This document shows, in pieces, positions 1 through 7,104 of a DNA stretch of 32,552 nt. The position numbers and the translations under genes were made by a program. This DNA is from Streptomyces hydrogenans (lineage in GTDB: Bacteria > Actinomycetota > Actinomycetes > Streptomycetales > Streptomycetaceae): the NCBI RefSeq assembly GCF_014656075.1, contig NZ_BNBS01000091.1, forward strand, positions 1 through 32,552. The letters run 5' to 3'. The notes under the pieces were generated by a model. The model made no database searches and was not told the DNA's origin. It saw nothing but the letters and a program-made list of their open reading frames with translations. Within the stretch, counting starts at the first letter, position 1. Every line of letters begins with the position of its first letter.

Positions 1-2
1 CG

Positions 3-911
3 CCCCCGACGGGCTTCGGCGCGCCCACCCCGGCGCCCGCGGCGCCCGCGGGCTACGACGCCGGGCAGGGCGCGTACGGCCCGCCGACCGGCGGTGTGCC
101 GACGTACGGCGGGCCGGGCTACGGCGGGCAGGGGTACGGGGCTCCGACGGCCGGCATGCCCACCGTCGGCGGGCCCGGCGGACCGACCGGTCCCCGGCCG
201 CAGCGGTCGCCGGAGCCCCGCAGGCGCCGCAAGGGTCCGCTGATCGGCGCGGTCGCCGGTGTCCTGCTGATCGCCGTCCTCGCGGTGGTCGGGATCCAGC
301 TGCTCGGCGACAAGAAGGACAAGGACGCCAAGAACGACCAGGCGGGTCCGTCCGCCACGACGTCCGCGCCGGTGACGGCCGGCGCCACCTCCGAGGAACC
401 CACCGAGGAGGCGACCACCGACGCGCCGTCGGAGGAGCCGAGCACGGAGGCGCCCACGGAGGAGGCGACCACCGACCCGACCGACAGCGGCAGCCCGTCG
501 ATCGACCCCGGGTCCGTGCCGGACGCGAAGGAGGCCGACCTCACCACCCTCGCCTCCGTCAGCGATCCCGACCGCTTCAACGTCGGCAGCGCGAAGATCA
601 ACACCACCGAGTACGGCTCCGCCCTGATCGGCGACTGCTACTACGGCGGCTACGTCGAGTACGACCTGAACCGGGAGTGGAAGAGCTTCCAGTTCACCGC
701 CGGCGTCGACGACGGCTCCGAGGTCGAGACCGCGCGGATCGTGGTCTCGGTCGACGACAAGCCCGCGCTCTTCAACGAGACCGTGCACCTGGGCAAGCCG
801 ATCACCAAGAGCCTGAACATCGAAGGGGCCCTGCGGCTGCGCCTGAAGGTCGAGGAGACCTGCACGGACTCCGGCAGCGGCGTCATCGCGGCCCCGATGC
901 TCAAGCGGTAG
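3..911 (+). CDS. Membrane-anchored surface protein with NPCBM-like C-terminal domain (5' end outside window)
   Basis: The frame is open from the window edge, so the true start lies upstream; GTG at 96 is only the first internal start codon. The visible N-terminal part is a Gly/Pro/Tyr/Ala-rich cytoplasmic stretch that ends in a basic cluster (RRRRKG). One transmembrane helix follows (about GPLIGAVAGVLLIAVLAVVG), then a charged Lys/Asp linker and a Ser/Thr/Glu/Pro-rich external stalk with a repeated EEATTD segment. The last ~110 residues are a beta-rich domain with GVDD, SVDD, LRLKVE and a final AAPML, which resembles the NPCBM/NEW2 carbohydrate-binding fold. Two cysteines (IGDCYY, EETCTD) could form a disulfide. 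Such Streptomyces proteins are thought to bind glycans at the cell surface. The domain call is by eye; the role is not known. It converges on gatB with a shared terminator. Confidence 0.72.
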   Translation, partial: PPTGFGAPTPAPAAPAGYDAGQGAYGPPTGGVPTYGGPGYGGQGYGAPTAGMPTVGGPGGPTGPRPQRSPEPRRRRKGPLIGAVAGVLLIAVLAVVGIQLLGDKKDKDAKNDQAGPSATTSAPVTAGATSEEPTEEATTDAPSEEPSTEAPTEEATTDPTDSGSPSIDPGSVPDAKEADLTTLASVSDPDRFNVGSAKINTTEYGSALIGDCYYGGYVEYDLNREWKSFQFTAGVDDGSEVETARIVVSVDDKPALFNETVHLGKPITKSLNIEGALRLRLKVEETCTDSGSGVIAAPMLKR

Positions 912-921
912 CGCGTACGAC

Positions 922-969
922 ACGAGGGCGGCCCCGCACCGGATCACTCCGGTGCGGGGCCGCCCTCGT
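922..969. terminator. Bidirectional hairpin terminator between the NPCBM-like gene and gatB
   Basis: A perfect 21-bp inverted repeat (922-942 with 949-969) and a 6-nt loop sit 11 nt after the stop of the first gene and 18 nt after the stop of gatB. The arms are almost all G/C. There is no long U run, which is normal for Streptomyces terminators. It serves two convergent genes. Confidence 0.85.
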
Positions 970-987
970 TCCCGTACGAGACCGGGG

Positions 988-2474
988 TCAGCCCTCGCTG
1001 ACGCCCAGCCTCTCCAGGATCAGGTCCTTGACCTTGGCCGCGTCGGCCTGGCCGCGGGTGGCCTTCATGACCGCGCCGACCAGCGCGCCGACCGCCGCGA
1101 CCTTGCCGCCGCGGATCTTGTCGGCGATGGCCGCGTTGCCCGCGATGGCCTCGTCGACGGCCGCGCCGAGCGCGCCGTCGTCGGAGACGACCTTCAGACC
1201 GCGCTTCTCGACGACCTCGTCCGGGGTGCCCTCGCCGGCGAGGACGCCCTCGATGACCTGGCGGGCCAGCTTGTCGTTGAGACCCGGGCCACGTCCGCCG
1301 GCGTGATGGGCAGCTCCTCCAGGGAGACGCCCTTCTCGTTGGCGTTGCGGGCCAGCTCGCCCATCCACCACTTGCGCGCGGAGGCCGCGTCGGCGCCCGC
1401 CTCGATGGTGGCGACGATCGGGTCGACCGCGCCCGCGTTGAGGATGGACTGCATCTCCTGCTCGGAGACGCCCCACTCCTCGCGCAGCCGGTTGCGGCGC
1501 ACCCGCGGCAGCTCGGGCAGGCCCTGGCGCAGCTCCTCGACCCACGCGCGGGCGGGGGCGATCGGGACCAGGTCCGGCTCGGGGAAGTAGCGGTAGTCCT
1601 CGGCGTTGTCCTTGATGCGGCCGGAGGTGGTGGAGCCGTCGTCCTCGTGGAAGTGACGGGTCTCCTGCACGATCGTGCCGCCGGACTCCAGGACCGCCGC
1701 GTGGCGCTGGATCTCGAAGCGCGCCGCCCGCTCCACGGAGCGCAGCGAGTTGACGTTCTTCGTCTCCGAGCGGGTGCCGAAGGTCTTGGTGCCGTGCGGG
1801 CGCAGCGACAGGTTGACGTCGCAGCGCATCTGGCCCTTGTCCATGCGCGCCTCGGAGACGCCCAGGGCGCGGATCAGCTCGCGCAGCTCGGCCACGTACG
1901 CCTTGGCGACCTCGGGGGCCCGCTCGCCGGCGCCCTCGATCGGCTTGGTGACGATCTCGATGAGCGGGATGCCGGCCCGGTTGTAGTCGAGCAGCGAGTG
2001 CGAGGCGCCGTGGATGCGGCCGGTCGCGCCACCGATGTGGGTGGACTTGCCGGTGTCCTCCTCCATGTGGGCGCGCTCGATCTCCACGCGGAAGACCTCG
2101 CCGTCCTCCAGCTGGACGTCCAGGTAGCCGTTGAAGGCGATGGGCTCGTCGTACTGGGAGGTCTGGAAGTTCTTCGGCATGTCCGGATAGAAGTAGTTCT
2201 TCCGGGCGAAGCGGCACCACTCGGCGATCTCGCAGTGCAGCGCGAGGCCGATCTTGATGGCGGACTCGACGCCGATCTCGTTCACGACCGGCAGCGCGCC
2301 GGGCAGGCCGAGACAGGTCGGGCAGGTCTGCGCGTTGGGCTCGGCGCCCAGCTCGGTCGAGCAGCCGCAGAACATCTTGGTCTTCGTGCCGAGCTCGACG
2401 TGGACCTCGAGGCCCATGACGGGGTCGAACGAGGCCAGTGCCGCCTCGTACGACAGCAGTTCAGTGACAGTCAC
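988..2474 (-). pseudogene. gatB: gatB, Asp-tRNA(Asn)/Glu-tRNA(Gln) amidotransferase subunit B, frameshifted
   Basis: GatB recognises Glu-tRNA(Gln) or Asp-tRNA(Asn) and phosphorylates the acyl group, so that ammonia from GatA can amidate it. The gene starts with GTG at 2474, about 12 nt after an AGGGA box. Residues 1-398 are normal: the GLEVHVEL motif, four zinc-type cysteines (C36, C38, C51, C54) and the catalytic cradle. At 1281-1283 the frame breaks: after ADVAR-V the reading runs through 28 foreign residues to a stop at 1194. The expected C-terminal tRNA-binding tail (LNDKLARQ...LGVSEG, 97 residues) is intact in another frame from 1281 to 991. Comparison with the usual ~503-residue protein suggests that 7-8 codons plus one base (about 22-25 nt) are missing. 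GatCAB should be essential in Streptomyces, so this is either a sequencing or assembly error or a real truncation. Confidence 0.9.
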
Positions 2475-2490
2475 GGTGGAACTTTCCCTC

Positions 2491-2736
2491 TCAGCCCAGC
2501 AGGACGTCGTCGTCGCCGAGGCGCTTCAGCTCGCGGTACAGGATCGCGAGGCCGGTGACGATGGCGGCGGCGGACACGACGGCGTCGACGAGCTTCAGCG
2601 TGTCGTGCTCGGAGCGCGCCTTCTTGATCTGCTTGGCCACGGTGACGGCGCCGAAAGCGGTGGTGCCCATGGACAGGTACGTGCCGGTCTTGGACTTCTT
2701 GAAGCCCTTGGCCTTCTGCAGTGCACTGGTACTCAC
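2491..2736 (-). CDS. Small conserved membrane-associated protein within the gatCAB operon
   Basis: An 81-residue protein. The GTG start at 2736 overlaps the gatA stop by 4 nt (GTGA), which argues for translational coupling, and gatB starts 16 nt after its stop. The N-terminal half is basic (LQKAKGFKKSKTG). A hydrophobic stretch near residues 49-68 (KLVDAVVSAAAIVTGLAILY) could be one transmembrane helix, followed by a charged tail RELKRLGDDDVLLG. I recognise no enzyme motif. As far as I recall, other Streptomyces also carry a small gene between gatA and gatB, so it is probably real and conserved. A link to tRNA amidation is inferred from position only; it may simply share the promoter. Confidence 0.75.
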   Translation of the reverse strand: MSTSALQKAKGFKKSKTGTYLSMGTTAFGAVTVAKQIKKARSEHDTLKLVDAVVSAAAIVTGLAILYRELKRLGDDDVLLG

Positions 2737-4226
2737 AGCGACGGAGCCTCCTCGATCAGCGGGTGACCCCACTTTTCCACGAAGGCGGCCTCGACGGCGG
2801 CACCGACCTTGTAGAGCCGGTCGTCCTGCATGGCGGGGGCGATGATCTGCAGCCCGACCGGGAGACCGTCCTCCGGCGCCAGGCCGCAGGGCAGCGACAT
2901 GGCGGCGTTTCCGGCCAGGTTCGTCGGGATGGTGCACAGGTCCGCGAGGTACATCGCCATCGGGTCGTCGGCGCGCTCGCCGATCGGGAAGGCGGTGGTC
3001 GGGGTCGTCGGGGAGACGATCACGTCGACCTGCTCGAAGGCCTTCTCGAACTCGCGGGTGATGAGGGTGCGGACCTTCTGGGCCGAGCCGAACCACGCGT
3101 CGTAGTAGCCGGAGCTGAGCGCGTAGGTGCCGAGGATGATGCGGCGCTTCACCTCGGGGCCGAAGCCGGCCTCGCGGGTCAGGGCGGTGACGTCCTCGGC
3201 GGAGCGGGTGCCGTCGTCGCCGGCCCGCAGGCCGTAGCGCAGGCCGTCGAAGCGGGCCAGGTTGGACGAGCACTCGGACGGCGCGATCAGGTAGTACGCC
3301 GAGAGGGCCAGGTCGAAGGACGGGCAGTCCAGCTCGACGACCTCGGCGCCCAGCTCCTTCAGCAGCTCGACGGACTCGTCGAAGCGCTGCATGACACCGG
3401 CCTGGTAGCCCTCGCCGCGGAACTGCTTGACGACGCCGACCCGCATGCCGGCCACCGAGCCGTTGCGCGCGGCCTCGACCACGGGCGGGACCGGCAGGTC
3501 GGCGGAGGTGGAGTCCAGCGGGTCGTGGCCGGCGATCGCCTCGTGCAGCAGGGCCGCGTCCAGGACCGTGCGGGCACAGGGGCCGCCCTGGTCGAGGGAG
3601 GAGGAGAAGGCCACCATGCCGTAGCGGGAGACCGCGCCGTAGGTCGGCTTGACGCCGACGGTGCCGGTGACGGCGGCGGGCTGGCGGATGGAACCGCCGG
3701 TGTCCGTGCCGATGGCCAGCGGGGCCTGGTACGCCGCGAGGGCGGCCGACGAGCCGCCGCCGGAGCCGCCGGGGATCCGGGTCAGGTCCCAGGGGTTGCC
3801 GGTCGGGCCGTAGGCGCTGTTCTCGGTGGAGGAGCCCATGGCGAACTCGTCCATGTTGGTCTTGCCGAGGATGACCACGTCGGCGGCCTTGAGCCGCTTG
3901 ACCAGGGTCGCGTCGTACGGCGGGATCCAGCCTTCGAGCATCTTCGAACCGACCGTGGTGGGCACGCCCCGGGTCGTGAAGATGTCCTTGAGGGCCAGCG
4001 GGACGCCGGCCAGCGGGCCGAGCTTCTCGCCGCGGGCGCGCTTCTCGTCGACGGCGCGGGCCTGCGCGAGCGCGCCCTCGCGGTCGACGTGCAGGAAGGC
4101 GTGGACCTTCTCGTCGACGGCGTCGATGCGGGCCAGGTGGGCCTCGGTGACCTCGACCGCGGTCAGCTCGCCGGAAGCGATCTTCGCGGCGATCTCGGCG
4201 GCGGTGAGCTTGATGATGTCCGTCAT
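2733..4226 (-). CDS. gatA: Glutamyl/aspartyl-tRNA amidotransferase subunit A
   Basis: GatA is the glutaminase subunit of the GatCAB complex. It hydrolyses glutamine and passes the ammonia to GatB for conversion of Glu-tRNA(Gln) to Gln-tRNA(Gln). The protein has 497 residues, the usual length. The amidase-signature catalytic triad is visible as K80 (PLALKDIF), cis-S155 (PGGSGGGSS) and nucleophile S179 (TDTGGSIRQPA). The ATG start at 4226 gives the standard N-terminus (MTDIIKLTAAEIAAKI) and lies 2 nt after the gatC stop, so the two are surely co-transcribed. The gene overlaps the next small gene by 4 nt. No damage is seen here, in contrast to gatB. Confidence 0.97.
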   Translation of the reverse strand: MTDIIKLTAAEIAAKIASGELTAVEVTEAHLARIDAVDEKVHAFLHVDREGALAQARAVDEKRARGEKLGPLAGVPLALKDIFTTRGVPTTVGSKMLEGWIPPYDATLVKRLKAADVVILGKTNMDEFAMGSSTENSAYGPTGNPWDLTRIPGGSGGGSSAALAAYQAPLAIGTDTGGSIRQPAAVTGTVGVKPTYGAVSRYGMVAFSSSLDQGGPCARTVLDAALLHEAIAGHDPLDSTSADLPVPPVVEAARNGSVAGMRVGVVKQFRGEGYQAGVMQRFDESVELLKELGAEVVELDCPSFDLALSAYYLIAPSECSSNLARFDGLRYGLRAGDDGTRSAEDVTALTREAGFGPEVKRRIILGTYALSSGYYDAWFGSAQKVRTLITREFEKAFEQVDVIVSPTTPTTAFPIGERADDPMAMYLADLCTIPTNLAGNAAMSLPCGLAPEDGLPVGLQIIAPAMQDDRLYKVGAAVEAAFVEKWGHPLIEEAPSL

Positions 4227-4228
4227 GG

Positions 4229-4525
4229 TCAGTCCTCCCCCAGGATCTGCGGCACCTTGAAACGCTGCTGTTCCTGGGCGGGGGCGCCGGAGAGCGCCTG
4301 CGCGGGGGTGAGCGAAGGACGGACCTCGTCCGCGCGCATGACGTTCGTCAGCGGCAGCGGGTGGGAGGTCGGCGGTACGTCCTGCTCGGCGACCTCGGAG
4401 ACGCGGGCGACCGCGCCGATGATGTCGTCGAGCTGACCGGCGAAGTGGTCGAGTTCCTCTTCGGCGAGTTCCAGACGCGCCAGCCGAGCGAGGTGTGCGA
4501 CCTCCTCGCGCGTGATGCCAGGCAT
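4229..4525 (-). CDS. gatC: Glutamyl/aspartyl-tRNA amidotransferase subunit C
   Basis: A 98-residue protein of normal GatC length that wraps around the GatA-GatB interface and stabilises the complex. The N-terminal helices (MPGITREEVAHLARLARLEL) and the conserved C-terminal end (QQRFKVPQIL) are clear. The ATG at 4525 is preceded by an AGAGGA ribosome-binding site. It is the first gene of the gat operon, and a good -10 box lies about 40 nt upstream. Confidence 0.95.
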   Translation of the reverse strand: MPGITREEVAHLARLARLELAEEELDHFAGQLDDIIGAVARVSEVAEQDVPPTSHPLPLTNVMRADEVRPSLTPAQALSGAPAQEQQRFKVPQILGED

Positions 4526-4564
4526 GCAGCGATCCTCTGGGGTGAGTCTGATGATGTGGGGCCA

Positions 4565-4570
4565 ATCCTA
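4565..4570 (-). promoter_or_regulatory. Likely -10 box of the gatCA-(small gene)-gatB operon
   Basis: The minus strand reads TAGGAT, a strong match to the Streptomyces vegetative -10 consensus. It predicts a transcript start near 4558 and a leader of about 33 nt before the gatC ATG. The -35 is less clear: TTCACG lies 19 nt upstream, a long spacing. Inference from sequence only. Confidence 0.45.
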
Positions 4571-4609
4571 TGGGGCCCGTACCGCTGCCCGTGAAACGGT
4601 CGGCCCGGA

Positions 4610-4653
4610 GAGGGCCCCGGGCGGACCCGGAGGGGTCCGCCCGGGTGGCCCTC
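4610..4653 (-). terminator. Terminator downstream of rmdB
   Basis: A perfect 13-bp stem (4616-4628 with 4633-4645) and a 4-nt loop, extended by six further pairs (4610-4615 with 4648-4653). It lies 16 nt after the rmdB stop and upstream of the gatC promoter, so it should separate the two units. Confidence 0.8.
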
Positions 4654-4668
4654 CGGCGGTCCGCCGGG

Positions 4669-6780
4669 TCACTGCACGACGTGTCCGGGGGCCGGGTCGA
4701 GCTCGATGACCGGTGCCGTGTCGACCGCCCGGCGCCAGCCGTGCTCGCCGCGGGCGCGCAGCCAGGCGGTGGTCTCGGCCGGCGGCATGGCGGCGGAGAC
4801 CAGCCAGCCCTGGACGGCGTCGCAGCCCAGGTCGCGCAGCCGCTCCCAGGTCTCGTCGTCCTCGACGCCCTCGGCGACGACGAGGAGGCCGAGGGAGTGG
4901 GCGAGGTCGACGGTGCAGCGGACGATCTCGGCGTCCTCGGTGTCCACGGCGAGCCGGGCGACGAAGGAGCGGTCGATCTTCAGTTCGCTGACCGGGAGCC
5001 GGCGCAGGTGGACGAGGGAGGAGTAGCCGGTGCCGAAGTCGTCGAGTGACATCTTGACGCCGTGGCCGGTGAGGCCGTTGAGGGTGTCGGCGGCGCGCTG
5101 GGGGTCCTCCAGGAGGACGTGTTCCGTTATCTCCAGCTGGAGGGAGCCGGCCGGGACGCCGTGGCGGGCGAGGCGGGCGGCGACGGCGCCGGCGAAGCCG
5201 GGGGTGTGGACGTCGCGCGGCGAGACGTTGACGGCGACGGGCACCTCCAGGCCCTGGGCGCGCCAGCGGGCGACCTGGGCGAGGGCGGTCTCCAGGACGT
5301 ACTCGGTGAGGTGCGGCATCAGGCCGGAGGACTCGGCGATGGCGATGAACTCGTCCGGTGGAACCTTTCCGCGCTCGGGGTGGACCCAGCGGACGAGGGC
5401 CTCCAGACCGGCCACCTGGCCGTCGAAGCGGACCTTCGGCTGGTAGTGGAGTTCGACCTCGCCGGCGTCGAGCGCGCGGCGCAGGTCGCCGAGGAGACCG
5501 AGGCGGTCGGGGGTGTTGGAGTCGCGCTTGGACTCGTACACCTCGACGCCGGTGCGGTCCCGCTTGGCCTGGTACATGGCGACGTCGGCGCGGCGCAGCA
5601 GGCCCTCGGCGTCGCCGGCGTGGTCGGGGTAGACGGCGACGCCGGCGCTGGCCTCCAGGACGAGGGTGAGCCCGTCGAGGTCGAGCGGGGAGGAGAGTTC
5701 GGCGACGAGGTGGCGGGCGACCCGCTGGGCGCTGGTGGTGGAGTCGGCGACGGGCAGCAGGACGGCGAACTCGTCGCCGCCGAGCCGGGCGGCCTCGGCG
5801 CCGCGCGGCAGGGCGAGGCGGAGCCGGTCGGCGATCTGGAGGAGGAGCCGGTCGCCGGCGAGGTGGCCGAGGGTGTCGTTGACCGAGCGGAACCGGTCCA
5901 GGTCGATGAGGACCAGGGCCGCGCGGGCCTGCTCGCCCTCGGCGTCCTCCAGGGCGGTCCAGGTGCGCTCCAGCAGCCACTGGCGGTTGGGGAGGCCGGT
6001 GAGCGGGTCGCGGAGCTGTTCCTCGGCGCGGGCGCGGGCGATCCACAGGGTGGAGTCGAGGGCGATCAGCGGGATCGCGAAGAGCGGCAGGAGGACCGGG
6101 AAGGCGGCGGCGACGACGCAGATCAGCGGGGCGATGCCGAGCAGGGCGACGGCGACGAGTCCCTGCCGGAGCAGGGCGGTGCGGGCGACGGTGGGCAGGC
6201 CGCGGCCGGGCGGGGCGAGCGTGTACCACAGCAGCAGGCGGGTCGCGAGGAGGTAGGCGCCGGCGGCGAGGACGACCTCGGGGATGTCGCCGATCGTCCA
6301 GTCGAGCGGGTGCCAGGGGCTGTTCACGCCGGGGACGTCGCCGAAGAGGGCGAGGACGAGGGCGGCGGCGCCGACGCCGAGGATGTCGGCCGCGCCGTGC
6401 AGCAGGCCCTGCCGCCAGCGGTGCCGGCGGGCGGCGCTGACGAGGACGACGACGGTGAGCGAGACGAGTCCGGCGGGGACCCAGCCGTACAGGAGGAGGA
6501 CGGCGAGGGTGAGGGCGGCGCCGGAGCCGGTGCCGCCCCACCAGCGTTCGCGGCCGAGCGCGACGAGGTGGCCGACGATGAGGCCGGTGAGGAGGGCGAA
6601 GGACCAGCCGGTGACCCCGCCGGGGAAGAGCGGGTGGCCGGTGCTCAGGGCCCGCTGGAGCCCGGTGACGAGCACGGCGGCGGCGGTGCCCAGCACGGCG
6701 GCGGGCAGGCCGGTGAAGCCCGTGGGGAGCACCCGGCCGCGCGGCCGTGGCACCGGGGCGGCACTCTCGGTCGGTTCCAT
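4669..6780 (-). CDS. rmdB: Membrane-bound GGDEF-EAL protein, RmdB-like c-di-GMP phosphodiesterase
   Basis: A 703-residue protein. Residues ~20-245 are a hydrophobic sensor-like region with roughly 6-8 membrane segments. A GGDEF domain follows with the intact motif GGDEF at 334-338. The EAL domain has EAL at 460-462, EITE at 550-553, DDFGTGYSSL at 580-589, KIDRSF from 601 and AEGVE from 636, so the phosphodiesterase site looks complete. c-di-GMP controls BldD and hence the switch to sporulation in Streptomyces. The match to RmdB rests on architecture and on its place beside ligA, which I recall for S. coelicolor SCO5494-SCO5495. RmdB there acts as a phosphodiesterase that affects development; whether the GGDEF half also makes c-di-GMP is not decided by sequence. 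ATG 6780 has a GAGAGGGA box upstream. Confidence 0.88.
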   Translation of the reverse strand: MEPTESAAPVPRPRGRVLPTGFTGLPAAVLGTAAAVLVTGLQRALSTGHPLFPGGVTGWSFALLTGLIVGHLVALGRERWWGGTGSGAALTLAVLLLYGWVPAGLVSLTVVVLVSAARRHRWRQGLLHGAADILGVGAAALVLALFGDVPGVNSPWHPLDWTIGDIPEVVLAAGAYLLATRLLLWYTLAPPGRGLPTVARTALLRQGLVAVALLGIAPLICVVAAAFPVLLPLFAIPLIALDSTLWIARARAEEQLRDPLTGLPNRQWLLERTWTALEDAEGEQARAALVLIDLDRFRSVNDTLGHLAGDRLLLQIADRLRLALPRGAEAARLGGDEFAVLLPVADSTTSAQRVARHLVAELSSPLDLDGLTLVLEASAGVAVYPDHAGDAEGLLRRADVAMYQAKRDRTGVEVYESKRDSNTPDRLGLLGDLRRALDAGEVELHYQPKVRFDGQVAGLEALVRWVHPERGKVPPDEFIAIAESSGLMPHLTEYVLETALAQVARWRAQGLEVPVAVNVSPRDVHTPGFAGAVAARLARHGVPAGSLQLEITEHVLLEDPQRAADTLNGLTGHGVKMSLDDFGTGYSSLVHLRRLPVSELKIDRSFVARLAVDTEDAEIVRCTVDLAHSLGLLVVAEGVEDDETWERLRDLGCDAVQGWLVSAAMPPAETTAWLRARGEHGWRRAVDTAPVIELDPAPGHVVQ

Positions 6781-7104
6781 TCCCGTCCCTCTCGCAGGCG
6801 GCGGCGCCGTCGCTGTCCGATGGGCCGCGGCGAGGCGGCCGTGATGGCGTCCGGTCTCAGGTCGTGCGCCCCGCCGGCTTCAGGGGCGGGGCGCATGGCA
6901 CGGGGCCGTTCGTCCTGGCGCACGGCCGCACAGCACCCTCGCGCGGCGGTGCGGGACGAGACGCACGGTCACCACACTAGGCCGCCGAGGGCGCCGAGGG
7001 GCAGCGCTCTCCCTCTCTTGCCCGAATGGAGCCTGGCCACCCGTAACGATCTGGTATGCGCCGAACGGGTGAGCTTCCGGGGCCCGGAGAGGGGTGACCG
7101 CGGG
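6781..7104. other. Intergenic region between ligA and rmdB with a hairpin and possible rmdB promoter
   Basis: No credible gene is seen in these 324 nt. An 11-bp inverted repeat (6865-6875 with 6885-6895, 9-nt loop) may terminate ligA transcripts or lie in the rmdB leader. The minus strand has a TAGTGT box (6974-6979) that could be a -10 for rmdB; it would give a leader of about 185 nt containing the hairpin. No convincing -35 accompanies it. Confidence 0.4.
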
